The position numbers and the translations under genes were made by a program. A model generated the notes under the pieces. It did not search any database and was not told the DNA's origin. It saw only the letters and a program-made list of their open reading frames with translations. Below, one piece after another: positions 20,343 through 32,103 of a stretch of DNA of 62,530 bases. The DNA is from Mycoplasmataceae bacterium (GTDB lineage: Bacteria > Bacillota_I > Bacilli_A > Mycoplasmatales > Mycoplasmoidaceae). Location of the stretch: the NCBI GenBank assembly GCA_031275175.1, contig JAISPD010000025.1, forward strand, positions 1-62,530, given 5' to 3'. Numbering within the stretch: position 1 is the first letter of the stretch; the number at the start of each line of letters is the position of its first letter.

Positions 20343-21236
20343 ATGCATACTACAGCAGTCATCATTATTGATGTCGTCACGATATTATCTGTATGTCTCA
20401 TAATCGGGATTGGACCCTATATTAAAAAAGTTACTAATAATTATTTTTTTTGATTGACATTATCTTTGTGTTTATTAATTTATTTATCAATTTTTCGGTT
20501 TTATGATGAATTTAGTGACTTTTGAAAACATGGCAATGATCATAGTGTTCGAACATCTCGTGGTTTATTATTGGACATTTGTCCTTTTTGCTCATTTTTA
20601 ATTTGTGCAGTATTAATTGCTGATCCTACTAGAAAATTAGCAAAAATTACTGCTCCCTTTGGTTTATTTGGCGGATTAATTACCATTCTGGGTGGCATCG
20701 GTGATGAAATGATAAATATTGGTGATTTACCAATGTGAAAATACATATTCATTGGTGATAGTGCAAACCCCATGTATTTTATGATGCACTATCTTAATGT
20801 CGTATTAAGTGTCTTAATACTAGTAAGTGTCCCAAAAATGCGTTTTGCAGATTGAATTTACTGTAATTTTTTCGCTGCAACATATTATGGGTATGTCGGT
20901 ATCTGTATGGTTAGTTTGAATGTAACTGATCATGTAAGTGGCTTAAATTTAAATGATTGAGATTTAGGTGGCGAATATAGTGGTGTTGCTGAAATATTCA
21001 AAGTAGGCCCAGCCGCCGCTGCTGCAATCGGTTTCTCTTTGTCTTATCTTTGTATTAGTGGCATTATTTGAGGACAAAGTTGTTTGCAAAAGTTTAAACG
21101 TTATCGTTGATATGACATGTGAAATAAAAAAACGTGATATTTTGGTTGATATTTATTAACACCAACAGAAATTAAAGAACCTAAAAGTTTGTTGTATCGT
21201 TTAAAAAAAATACTAATTCATGGATTTAGAAAATAA
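20343..21236 (+). CDS. Multi-spanning membrane protein, unknown function
   Basis: A 297-residue integral membrane protein with about seven hydrophobic segments, including VVTILSVCLIIGIGPYI, LLLDICPFCSFLICAVLIAD and FLGLFGGLITILGG-like stretches, and a basic Trp/Lys-rich C-terminus. Many Trp codons are TGA. It resembles conserved mycoplasmal membrane proteins annotated only by a domain of unknown function; I cannot name the family with certainty. It probably begins a plus-strand unit with the next unknown gene, coaD and coaX. Confidence 0.75.
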
Positions 21237-21251
21237 CGGATAATTAACAAC

Positions 21252-21683
21252 ATGTACAAATTTAAACAAGGGTATATCGCAAATAAACAATTGAAAAAAA
21301 TTGTCAGTATCCTTCAAGATGAAGTAGACATTAATTGGCACATAACAAAAATGGTGCTTGACCAAGATTTCTCTGAAACAGATTTTTGAACCAATCTTAA
21401 TTTAGCCTTGAAATGTGACTATTTTTTAATTGATACCAATAGTCGCAATACATTTGAATTAGGTGTAGTATGAACTATTAATTACTTACGCAAAATGTTA
21501 TTGCGTAGCGGACATAAAAATGCTGTTCAACAATTAGATAAATTTGGTATTGTTGATAAAGCTATTGTTAGTTTAGGTAATGATCATCCAAATAAAACAA
21601 TTGATATTTTAGTCAAAGATCAAGGCAAAAAATTTAAAAACTTATCAGCATTAGCAACCTATATCAAAAATAAGGAAAAATAA
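21252..21683 (+). CDS. Hypothetical 143-residue protein
   Basis: I do not recognise this protein. It is soluble and basic, with two TGA-encoded Trp residues. It starts MYKFKQGYIANKQLKKIVS and has a middle segment LRSGHKNAVQQLDKFGIVDK. It sits 15 bp after the membrane protein and 1 bp before coaD, so it is likely cotranscribed with them. The longest standard-code frame starts only at 21495, but upstream codons continue in frame once TGA is read as Trp. Confidence 0.7.
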
Positions 21684-21684
21684 T

Positions 21685-22140
21685 ATGTCTAAACTTCATA
21701 GAGCGGTTTTCCCTGGTTCTTTCAATCCATTGCATGATGGGCATCTCAATATTATTAAACGAGCAGCACATCTTTTTGAGTATTTGTATGTAGCAGTTTC
21801 AATTAACATTGATAAAAAAAATAAAGCTGATATCCGTGATCGTTTCCAAAAAGTTAAAAACATTATTGATAAAAAATTAAAACTAAAAAATGTTAAAGTT
21901 GTGTTAAATAATGGATTAACCATCAATTTACTTAAGAAATTCAAATGTCAATATATTGTCCGTTCTATTCGTGGTGTTCGTGACATTCAATATGAAATTA
22001 ATATGGCACAAAATAATCACTTATTAGCTAACAAAATTGAAACAATATTTTTTGTTTCTAGTAATAAGTTAAAAAAAGTATCTTCTTCTAATCTAAGAGA
22101 ATTAATCCGACAAAAACGATTAATTAAAAAGGGTTCTTAA
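21685..22140 (+). CDS. coaD: Phosphopantetheine adenylyltransferase
   Basis: A 151-residue enzyme that makes dephospho-CoA from 4'-phosphopantetheine and ATP. It has the T/H-x-G-H nucleotidyltransferase motif in VFPGSFNPLHDGHLNII, IVRSIRGVRDIQYEINMA, and the C-terminal ISSS-x-x-R-like FFVSSNKLKKVSSSNLRELI. It is followed at once by coaX, the first enzyme of the same pathway. Confidence 0.95.
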   Translation: MSKLHRAVFPGSFNPLHDGHLNIIKRAAHLFEYLYVAVSINIDKKNKADIRDRFQKVKNIIDKKLKLKNVKVVLNNGLTINLLKKFKCQYIVRSIRGVRDIQYEINMAQNNHLLANKIETIFFVSSNKLKKVSSSNLRELIRQKRLIKKGS

Positions 22141-22875
22141 ATGCTTAGGTTAATTATTGATGTTGGTAATACAAATATCAAATTCGGTTTTTTTGACAAA
22201 AAACTATTGTTTGTCAAAATTTTATCCACCAAAAAATATTCAAAACTAGCTTTAAAAAAAATGTTGACTTTGCATCATTTAGAAAAAATATACATTGGTT
22301 CTGTCGTTTCTCAAATTACTCGTACTATGGTTTCTGATTTACAAGCATTAACTAAAGTGCATGTACATTTAATCAAAGCAACAGATTTTATCAATGAATT
22401 TAATTTAACAAAATTTAATATTAATGAAATTGGCACAGATCTATTAAGCTTAGCTTTATGAGTAAAAAAAACTTATCAACAAGGAATTGCTATTAGTTTT
22501 GGGACTGCTTCTTTTGCAGTTGTAGTTAAAAAAAATCATTTTATTGGTGCAGCAATTGGTCCTTCTATAGAATTAGGTGCAAAACAATTAGTCATCACTA
22601 CTGCTTTGATTCAAAATAAACATTTCTCTAATGCTGCCTATCAACTTTCTTTTGGGCAAGATACCAAAACCTCATTATTATCTGGTTGTGGTCATATGGC
22701 TAAAGGTTTTGTCTTAAGCGTTATGGAATATGCTCAAAAATATTATGGTATTTTCAAAACCTTAGTTACTGGCGGTAATACCAACCAGTTACATTTTTTG
22801 GAAAAAATACATCATGCACAGGTTGTTGATCATGCCACATTATTAGGGTATTTTTATTTGTCGCAAATTATTTAA
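22141..22875 (+). CDS. coaX: Type III pantothenate kinase
   Basis: A 244-residue enzyme that phosphorylates pantothenate, the first step of coenzyme A synthesis. The ASKHA nucleotide-binding fold is shown by LIIDVGNTNIKFGFF (residues 4-18), GTDLLSLA, AISFGTASFAVVV and the C-terminal LVTGGNTNQLHFL. It is near the usual length (about 255). The ATG abuts the coaD stop. The 3' end overlaps the convergent HAD gene by 8 bp. Confidence 0.93.
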
Positions 22876-23746
22876 TCATGAATAATTCTTTCAAAATAAG
22901 TGCGACGCCATTATGGTTATTATCATTGTGTGTAATATTGCGAGCGACTGCTAATGCATGGTTCGATGAATTGCGCATTGCTCACGAATTGTCAGTTTTA
23001 TTTAACATTGCAATATCATTTTCCCCATCACCAAAAACATAAGTATCTGATCACAACACATCGTAATAACTTTGTGCAAACTTGAGTGCGTTTAGTTTGT
23101 TAGCAAAATTATGATTTAATTCAATAATTACTTGACCGTTATGTTCAAAACCACGATTATCAATAGATCAATGAGAAATTAATAAATTATTAGTTTGCGA
23201 CTTAATTAGATAATATATGTCTTGCACATTAATATGCGGTTTTAAAATTAAAATAATGGACAGAATATCTGATTTACGCTTTTTCTTGCTATGATGAATT
23301 AACATTCGTTCTTTAACGTTTTCCACCTTATCAAAATCTAAGTGGAATAATGTGGTTAAACGATCTTTTATTTTCTTCTCGGTCGGAATTTTGTTCACAA
23401 AAGTATTGTGTTTGGTTCTAATGACAAAGTAATCCACGCTATCTTGAAGTGGTTTTGATTCTCATAATTTAAAAAAAATATAATTATTTAAAGGGAAAAA
23501 AATATCATCAAAAAAGGGATCGGTTGGGTGATAAATGGCTGCTCCATTATTACAAATACAAATTGTATTTAAACCCAATTGTTTGTAATATGGTAAGGCA
23601 TCTTCTAATGAACGCCCTGTAACAAAACAAAAAAAGTGACCCTGTGCAATAAAAGCTTTAATGATACTTTCAGACTCAGTAGTTATTTGTTTATCACTAT
23701 TTAATAAAGTGCCATCCAAATCGGTAAAAACTATTTTACGATCCAT
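22868..23746 (-). CDS. Cof-type HAD phosphatase
   Basis: A 292-residue hydrolase of the HAD superfamily, Cof/YidA type. Motif I is FTDLDGTLLNSD (nucleophile Asp about residue 8); motif II lies in FCFVTGRS; motif IV reads VFGDGENDIAML (about residue 235). The Cof cap domain lies between. Substrates of this family are sugar phosphates and flavin or pyridoxal phosphates; the specific one is unknown. The ATG overlaps the stop of the 1309-residue lipoprotein gene (TAATG), so it is translated from the same message. Confidence 0.9.
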
Positions 23747-26700
23747 TAATTCTTACTTTTTCAATTTTGCACCCATTGTGAGCCTAATTGATCATTGAAA
23801 CGACGATCATAAACCGCTAATTTACCATCTTTTAAGACAGTCTTAATAACATCAGTAATAGTTGCAGTTTGATTAGAAGTCTCTAATGCAGCTTGAGCAA
23901 TTAAATATTTTACCATCTCAGAGCCTAAAATTTGATTTAAATGAGTGATTACATCATCGCCATTGACGTCATATCTATTAAGTTGCATCACACGAATACG
24001 TGCTCCAATTTTTGAACCGCTAGAATCAGGAATAACATAATCCTTACTTGTTGGATCACGTAATTCTAAAGTGTAATCAGTACTATTACTTTTGTTGTAA
24101 CCAATGAAACATTCATCAGGCAAAGTGCCTGAATCATTTACTGCATCCAATAAGTCTCTTACTTTATCGGCATTGTTCGTTTCTTGATCTATCTTGTTTT
24201 TAGTAATATCAAACAAACCAGTCTGTGCTTGAATAAAATCAACGTATTGATTTATCTTAGCTACTGTTGGTATTCTAAGATCTTTTTCAATTTGACTATG
24301 TAAATTTTCTCTTGAACCAAATTGATATAAAGAACCTGTGTGGTCAGCTTTAGAACTCAATGAAAATTTGTCAAACAAAGCAGCTTTAGCATCAGCCGAT
24401 ACTTGATCCATACTATTAGAATTTTTAGTTTGTAATCCTAAGAAACCCATAGCATTAAGATCTGGACTAGAAACTTGCGGCATTGGTGCAAATTGTCAAT
24501 ACTTGCTGAATGATGTATATGAACCAGGTACTTGTGCGTCTGTTAAATTAGTATTTTGATAAAGGTTATTAAACAATCCGTTGTAATCATTCTTCCAACC
24601 ATATATGTCACTAACAGAAGAAGTATTTGTATCAAAATCTTGGTTTAAAACTATATTATCTTTTGCAGCCCATACGATGTATGCTGTATTTTGAAAATCT
24701 GAATCAGAACCAATTTTTCCTTGAAGTCAACTAATGAATTTTGCATAATTATTGGCTGTTAAATATTTAATGGTAGCTAAATAGGTTTCTCAATCAATCG
24801 CTTTGTCAGTATAACCATTAGTTATTGTTTTATCATTGCATATTATTGGAGTTGAACCTAAATTACTATTCAAAGATAATTGTCATTGGTATGATAAATT
24901 ATCTTTGTAATCTTCGAAAGTAAGCGAATTGTTCCCCCCAGGTGTAGCATTAAAGTAAGAAGTAATCGGTGTATCAGATGAAATTAATTTACCTACAGTG
25001 TACATTGAAGTAATTGCAGCTTCATAATCCCCATATGAGTAGTTTCCAATATATTGTTTTAATGCTGCAGTTTTTACACTGTTAGTAAAAGAATTAGACC
25101 CCCCAAAGGCTCATAACAAAGCATTCACATAATCGTTATATGTTAAAATGTTTTCACTAAAGTTATATTCATAAGCTTTTTTATTGCCTTTGTTATCTTG
25201 GATTGCTTGTTCATTTTTAGAAAGTGAATTATTCCAATCTGTATAGTTATTAAGGATTTGGCCTATTAAAAGTGAGTAGGCCGCATCGTTATGTCAATGA
25301 TCTGTTAATGAATCCTCAATACCTGTTTGCTTTGCCATATTATCTGCTGAAGTTGTAACCACTGGATAGTGTATTTTTGCCAACGATCTATTTTCCGCAG
25401 TACTTACGTAATTATTTGCGTTAGTAATTATCAGCGGTAGACCGTTAGCTAATCCGTTTTTATAAATTTTCACTCCACCTTTATCGACACTAACCAAAGC
25501 ATTAGTACTATAAGTATTAGCAAAAGCAAAAAGCTTTTTATTATTAGCGTCTATATTTGTAGTAACTGTTGTGTATGCATTAAGTACTTGAAATGATTGA
25601 ATTAATTTATTTAAATTTTGGTTCCATACATCATTGCCTGTTGTACTACCAAGCGTACTTTTTAAACCTAAAAGATTGTCGTCAAAATAAGATGAAGAGC
25701 CACTATCGTTAGAATCAGGTTGCACATCAGTTGTGTTCATGACACGATCAACTGCATCTAAGACAATAACATCCAAATTCGTTTTTAAATAATCCACTAA
25801 TGGGCCACTTACACTACCACTATCTCCAGTAATTACATCAACACCTTTATATGGTCCTTTGGTAAAATTTTGATATACCGTTCTGAATTTTATAATTTGG
25901 TTTTCTCGTTCTTGAGAATATGGTACTCCTGGTCTCCATGTTAAATCTGGAGAAGCACTTGTTGGTTGATCAACTTCCTGTTGACTTAAATAATCCACAC
26001 CATCAATTCCTTCCAAAGTCACACCCTTGGTGGTTCTAATCATAATATACGGTAGAGGTTTTGTATTATCGGTAGCCAACCTCATCGCACTCACTATGTA
26101 TGATGCCCCATCATTGTATCAATGTTCATCATCTGTTTTAGGATCAAAAATTTCAATGTGATCTTGAGTACGGCCTACGGATTGCCCATTATAGATTTTG
26201 GATAGATCAAATATCGCTGGACTAGTAATATTATCAAAGACGTCTGCATTTAATTTGAAAACACTAGCTTGTCCGTCGGGAATGTCATTAGCTTCGTTAC
26301 GAAATAAAAAATTCTTCATTATGCTAGCATTGTCACCACCGTCAATAAAATAACTATCAGAAGTGTTTTTATAGTGAGTTGGCATTGCTAATTGGTTTGT
26401 TGATGAATTTTGATAATTGTAAAGTAGATTTAATAATGGAGCAACATAAGTTTCGTAGGGCGTCTCATCAGACCCCGTTCCATCAGATTGATTAATTAAC
26501 GCTAAAGTTTTTTGATCAGCAGCAGCAGTATATTTGGGGTTGGCATCAATGTCAATTAAACCTAACGCTCCCGCTCCATCGCTATCTGAACGATTATCTA
26601 AGAATTGATGTTTTTCAGTAGTATCAAATGCTTTAGTAAAAGAACGAAATAGTTCGAGTGAACCAAAAGTGGAAGACTCAGGATCAGCGCTTCCAAAATA

Positions 26701-27675
26701 TGGAAAAGCATAACTGGGAGTAGAAAGTGTTGCGGGATCATCGCTTACACCACTCGTGGTAGATGTACCACTAGCATTTACCTTATTTTTGTTGTAAATA
26801 TCAGTTAGATCTGTTTTACCAAGCGGTAATGAATAATTTCATAATACATACCCAGTAGAAAGAGGTGCAACATTCTTAGTGTATTCGTCAAATGCCATTT
26901 GTTGAATTAGAGCATATGACTTATCCTGGTCTGTGGTACCCGAAACATAATTTCCGTTAGCGGTGGCATAGAAATTAATCGTTGGCCATCAGTCTGGATT
27001 TAAAATGTCTTCTCCTCCTTTAGTAATTGTACTTCCTCCCAGCAAGGTAGGAATATCGGTGTTAGAAAGGCTTGTTAATGTGGGGTGATTAAAATCTACA
27101 AGATCTTTATAGTTGGCATTACTTTTATAAAAATCTTTATTCAATGAGTCACTTGTAGTAGGTATTGACAAATAATTATTTTTTACAATTTCGGTAGTGA
27201 AATAATCTCTAATTTTAGAGTATCATTGTTCTTGTTCCCACTTTGCTTTAGTGCCTCCCACAGGATTCAAAGTTTCGTTTTGAAAATAGTATTTCCAATC
27301 TGATAAATGAGAATTTTTGGCAGTTTGAATTTGGTTGTCCCACTCATCACTAATGTCATTTTTTCATTGTTTTTTGTCATTATCTACAATAGTATTGCCT
27401 TTAATACTATCAAATCATCCTTTTAAAATTTTATTAACAACCGTCTTTTTAAATGCATCTGTTGCACCTTTGTCTGTTAATGCTGTGTTAATTTCGCTCT
27501 GTAAATCAAAGCTAGAATCACCAACATTATCTGCCAATTTGCTATTGTCGCCAGTACTAACCATATTGTTAATAATATCTTGACTTACGCCACTACACGA
27601 AGTAATTAATGTTGTGGCTACAGTACCAATAGTTATTACTGTTAATAACGAAAAGAACGTTTTCTTTAATTTCAT
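23746..27675 (-). CDS. Large 1309-residue lipoprotein
   Basis: One uninterrupted frame of 1310 codons when TGA is Trp; I checked each gap between standard-code fragments and found no TAA or TAG. It starts MKLKKTFFSLLTVITIGTVA and has the lipobox LITSCSG with Cys at about residue 27, so it is anchored to the outer face of the membrane. The rest is hydrophilic, rich in Asn, Asp, Ser and Thr, with no clear domain that I recognise. Large surface lipoproteins are typical of mycoplasmas and often act in adhesion or antigenic variation, but no such role is shown here. It is coupled to the HAD phosphatase downstream. Confidence 0.88.
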
Positions 27676-27727
27676 AGTTTACCTACCTTGGGAAAGAAAT
27701 AAAAAGTTTTCATATTATAAGCAAATG

Positions 27728-27749
27728 TATAATAATTTGCATGTATTAT
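27728..27749 (+). promoter_or_regulatory. -10 candidates of the suf operon
   Basis: TATAAT (27728-27733) and TATTAT (27744-27749) lie 24 and 8 bp before the sufC ATG. The nearer would give a leaderless message; the farther a leader of about 17 bases without a clear ribosome-binding site. Confidence 0.4.
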
Positions 27750-27757
27750 TAATAATT

Positions 27758-28549
27758 ATGAACTATTTAAATATAAAAAATCTCACTACTACTTTTGATA
27801 AAAAGAATGCTCTTAACAATATTTCATTCCAAGCCAAAGAAGGAGACGTAATTGCCATTTTAGGCCCTAATGGTTCTGGAAAATCTACCTTACTAAAAGC
27901 TATCATGCATCATTTTAGTGTAAATATTAAAAACGGTAGCATAGAATTTAAAAATAAAAACATTACTAAGTGACCGACGAATAAAATTGCCAAATTGGGA
28001 ATTTTTTATTCGGCTCAAAATCCAATTGAATTGGAAGGCATTCAATTATTGGAATTTTTTAAAATTATCGCCAGTGAAAATACCTCTAAAAAAGCTGGGT
28101 TTTATCAACTTTACACTAAAATCAATCAGTTATTAAAGTCGCTGGATCTACCCAATGAATTGTTAACACGTAATGTAAATGTTGGTTTTTCTGGTGGACA
28201 GAAGAAAAAAAACGAGATATTACAAGCCCAACTGTTTCAACCTAGTATCATTTTATTAGATGAAATTGATTCTGGATTAGATTTTGACGCTATAAAAATT
28301 ATAGCAAATTTTATTAATAAAAACCGATCCAAAAGAATCACTATCATTGTTTCCCATCATTTAGAGTTTTTGCAAACCGTTAAACCAACTAAAGTAATTC
28401 TTTTAATTAATGGTCAAATTATCAAAACCGGTGCTATTTCATTAGCTAAAGAAATTGAAAAAAACGGTTTTAAAAAATATTTACCAACCAATAAAAAAGA
28501 AACCGATTTTGAAATCACTGACCCTTATTTGTCATGTCAACGCCAATAA
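27758..28549 (+). CDS. sufC: Fe-S cluster assembly ATPase SufC
   Basis: A 263-residue ABC-type ATPase that drives the SufBCD scaffold in iron-sulfur cluster assembly. Walker A is GPNGSGKST (about residue 36), the signature GFSGGQKKKNEI (about 143) and Walker B IILLDEIDSGLD, the latter two matching SufC more than transporters. The start at 27758 gives the canonical N-terminus MNYLNIKNLTTTFDKK. The 3' end overlaps sufD by 16 bp. Confidence 0.94.
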
Positions 28550-29151
28550 TCTTTTTAGTTGAAGCAAATTCAACCAAAACATACCATGTTAAAAAAAATG
28601 ATTCACTATCATTAATCGCTGTGGATTTAATTGACAAGTCTACAAACTCTCGTTTGTTAGTTAATTTAGAGGAATATGCTGAGTGTCAAATAGAAGTTTT
28701 TATTCTCAATAATGGTTATGCTAAAAATATTCAAATTGAAATAATCCATCATTCTTTTGTAAATTCCAACACTATTGTAAAAGCTCTGTCAGCACATCGA
28801 GGAGAAACTAAAATAAATCTTATTAATAAAACACCTCCTAATACTAAAAAAATTACCCAAAATCAAATCGTAGATGCAATTTTATTTGATCAAACTTCAA
28901 GAATTATTGTCACTCCATCCATGTTAATTGATACCAATATTATCAAGGCTTCCCACGCTGTAAATATTGGCAACATTAACCCTGAACAATTATTTTATTT
29001 AATGTCTCGCGGCGTTAGCAAATCTAAAGCAATCACTACGATTCTGCAAGGCATGTTCATCTCTTTAATGAAAAATAGTTCAACTAATGATTTGTATAAT
29101 AAAGCATTAACTGTTTTAAAACGAATGATTAAAGGAAATAATGGCAATTAA
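28534..29151 (+). CDS. sufD: Short SufB/SufD-family scaffold protein
   Basis: A 205-residue protein whose C-terminal part (KASHAVNIGNINPEQLFYLM then SRGVSKSKAI) matches the conserved end of SufB/SufD. The usual length is 400-470, so the N-terminal half of the beta-helix domain is lost or strongly reduced. No separate sufB gene is seen in this operon, so this one protein may be the only partner of SufC. The Cys found in SufB at the C-terminal core is replaced by Ser (ASH). It overlaps sufC by 16 bp and sufS by 11 bp. Confidence 0.8.
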   Translation: MSTPIIFLVEANSTKTYHVKKNDSLSLIAVDLIDKSTNSRLLVNLEEYAECQIEVFILNNGYAKNIQIEIIHHSFVNSNTIVKALSAHRGETKINLINKTPPNTKKITQNQIVDAILFDQTSRIIVTPSMLIDTNIIKASHAVNIGNINPEQLFYLMSRGVSKSKAITTILQGMFISLMKNSSTNDLYNKALTVLKRMIKGNNGN

Positions 29152-30364
29152 AACAAATAAAAATATCAAAAAAGATTTTCCGTGGTTTAAGAAAAATCCT
29201 GGATGAATTTATTTAGATAATGCAGCTACTTCTTTAAAACCAAAAACGATGATTGAAACAGTGGTGAACTTTTACGAGAAATGAACCGCTAATCCACATA
29301 ACACTGATTCTAACTTCACTTATCATATTTCAGAAATGATCCAAGATACTAGAAAAAAAATAGCAAAATTAATAAATGCCAATGTAACTGAAATTATTTT
29401 TACCAGTGGAGCAACCGAAAGCTTAAATGTTATTGCTAATGGCCTTAAACAATGGTTAAAAAAAGATGATGAAATCATTTTAACTAACGGAGAGCATACA
29501 AGTAATTTATTACCATGAATGCAATTAGCAAAAGAGAAGCAATGTAAATTAGTTTTTGCTGGGGAATTGAATCAAGTCCCAACTGAAAATGACATTATTC
29601 AAAAAGTTAATCAAAAAACCAGAGTAATTGTTTTTGCCAATATTTCTAACTTACTAGGTTATGAATTAGACGCGCAAAAAATTAGTCATCAAGCTAAGCA
29701 AAAAAACTCAAAGGTAATAATTGTTTGCGACGCTACTCAATTATTGCCTCATAAATTGATTGATGTTAAAACCACAAATATTGATTTCCTCGTAGCAAGT
29801 GCTCATAAAATGTGCGGCCCAACTGGTGTTGGTATGTTTTATATGAAGTCAATATATTTCAACAAATTGATACCATTACGTTTGGGTGGTGGCATGAATA
29901 ATGAAGTTAAACACAACCATTTTACGTATGCTAATGGATATGAAAAATTTGAGGGCGGTACACCACATACAGCCGGTATCATTGGCTGAGGAGCAGCTAT
30001 TGATTATTTAAATATGATTGGTTGGCAACACATACATCAACACGATATCATGCTCAAACAATATGTGAACAAACAATTCCAAACATTGCCTAATGTAAAA
30101 TTAGTTAATCCACATTCCATTTATCCTGTGGTCACTTTTACAGTTAACGGATTACATTCACAAGATGTTGCCAATTATTTAGGTCATCAAAAAATCATTG
30201 TCCGTAGCGGTTTGTCTTGTGCTAAATTAGCACATTATATAATAGATGAACCAGCTGTTGTGCGTGCTTCATTTTGAATCTATAACAAAAAACAAGATGT
30301 AGACAAACTAGTAGCAGCATTAAGAAAATTAAAAAAGCAGGATATTTTAAAATATGTCATCTAA
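29141..30364 (+). CDS. sufS: Cysteine desulfurase SufS
   Basis: A 407-residue PLP enzyme that removes sulfur from cysteine for Fe-S clusters and tRNA thiolation. The PLP lysine lies in VASAHKMCGPTGVG (about residue 222), the catalytic cysteine in VRSGLSCAKL (about residue 358), and ATTSLKPK and FTSGATESLNVIAN mark the N-terminal substrate pocket. Four Trp codons are TGA. It overlaps sufD and sufU by 11 bp each, showing tight coupling. Confidence 0.95.
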
Positions 30365-30794
30365 CCAATTAGATATTCGTCGTCAAATTATTTTGGATCA
30401 TTATGAAAATCCCATAGCTAAGATTGATAAACATACCAAAATCAATAAAACTTATCGTCAAGCACATCGTGATTCACCATCTTGCATTGATGATTTAACT
30501 GCATATGTTCTAGTTAATAATCATAAAATCAAAGATGTAAAATTTTCAGGAATCGCATGTGCGATTGCAACTTCATCTACTGATATAATGGCCAATTTAA
30601 TAAAACACAAAACTATCACCACAGCAAATCAGTTAATTGATAATTATTTAGCGATGATTGACGGAAAAAAATATAATCGAAAATTACTTGGAGAATTGTA
30701 CGTGTTTGAGAGTTTAAATAAACAACTAAACCGAATTAATTGTGGCAAAGTTGGTATTCAAGCCATCCAAACAGCACTTAACCAAAAATCATAA
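30354..30794 (+). CDS. sufU: Zinc-dependent sulfurtransferase SufU
   Basis: A 146-residue partner of SufS that accepts the persulfide sulfur. Zinc ligands are in SPSCIDDLTAYV (Cys and Asp), FSGIACAIATSSTDIM and RINCGKVGIQA, the three-cysteine plus aspartate pattern of SufU rather than that of IscU. RQIILDHYENP is the family N-terminus. The ATG lies in the end of sufS. The gene ends the operon, 4 bp before a convergent gene. Confidence 0.94.
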   Translation: MSSNQLDIRRQIILDHYENPIAKIDKHTKINKTYRQAHRDSPSCIDDLTAYVLVNNHKIKDVKFSGIACAIATSSTDIMANLIKHKTITTANQLIDNYLAMIDGKKYNRKLLGELYVFESLNKQLNRINCGKVGIQAIQTALNQKS

Positions 30795-30798
30795 AAAT

Positions 30799-32103
30799 TT
30801 ATATATTTTCAAAAGAACCATTAATGGCATTTTGATAAATATGTTTCACTTCTCGTCGTGAAAATTGCACGGGGTTAGATATGCCACAAAAATCTTTCAT
30901 AGCATGTAAAGACATTTTTCTAATTTGTTTTTTTGTGATTTGCAACTGCAATTCACTTAAAGTGTGAGGTATCCCCAAATTTTTTAGAAAATTTGCAATT
31001 TTCTGAATAGTTTCTTTAGCTTTATTAAATTCATCGTTAGCTAAAACATCAATTCCCATAAAATCTGCAATCTTTCCTAATTGATGTGCCACATTTTTAC
31101 GATTTATTTCATAATCTAAAACATAAGGCATGATTACAGCATTTGCTAAACCATGTGGCACATCAAACATTCCACTCAGAGCGTGTGATAATGAATGAAT
31201 AAAACCAAGAGAAGCACTATTAAATGCCATCCCCCCTAAAAACTCTGCATATGCCATTTTTTCTCGAGCTTGCTTATTTGATTGATCACAATAAACAGTT
31301 GGTAGATATTTATAAACTAAATGCATACATTGGCGTGCATAAATTTTAGATAATAAATTACTGTAGATAGATAACTCTGCTTCAATAGCATGTACTAGAG
31401 CATCAACACCTACTCATACAGAAGGTTTTTGTGGTAATTTCATCATCAAATCACTATCATCAACCAAAACATTTGGTTGAATGTTTTTATCTACTAAAGT
31501 CATTTTAAAATGTTTTTGTTGATCAGTGATGACCGCCACATTAGTCGCTCCGCTTCCAGTACCTGCTGTAGTATTGATAGCAATTATAGGCATCAGTGAC
31601 ACATTATGCGTTGTATTAATGCCTTGCATTTTTTTAATAGATTTTGTATTGGTTAAGGTTAAGCTTGCTGCTTTGGCGGCATCATGGGCACTGCCGCCAC
31701 CAATAGAAATTAATGCATCGCATCCTTGTTGATGATAAAGGTCAACAATATTATTTACCACTGCTGTAGTTGGATTTGCCTGGACGCCATCAAAAATAAT
31801 AGATTTAATTTTATGATGTTTCAATACATTGATAACCTCGACTACCACGCCTAATTTAATTAAAATTTGGTCAGTAATGATTAACGGCTTATTAAATTTT
31901 ACATAAGAAAGGATTTTCGATAAATCCATTAATGATTTTTGACCTAAAAAAGTTATTGAAGGAGATTGAAAAATAAAATCCTTATCGTATCATTCTTTTA
32001 ACATAGGCACAAGTGATTTAATGAGTTTACCTCGTTTCAAACGTTGCAAGAGCAGACGCATGGGTTTATATTTTAATAGTGTAGTAAATACTTGATAAAT
32101 CAT
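30799..32103 (-). CDS. Iron-containing alcohol dehydrogenase
   Basis: A 434-residue enzyme of the iron-dependent alcohol dehydrogenase family. It has a nucleotide-binding LISIGGGSAHDAAKAASL (about residue 135), NTTAGTGSGATNVAV, and the metal-binding histidines in FIHSLSHALSGMFDVPHGLANA (about residue 300; written here as two overlapping motifs, HSLSHALSG and DVPHGLANA). An unusual N-terminal extension of about 55 residues precedes the normal start (FIFQSPSITFLG). Likely reduces an aldehyde or ketone with NAD(P)H; the substrate is unknown. The ATG overlaps the upstream degenerate paralogue (TAATG). Confidence 0.9.
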
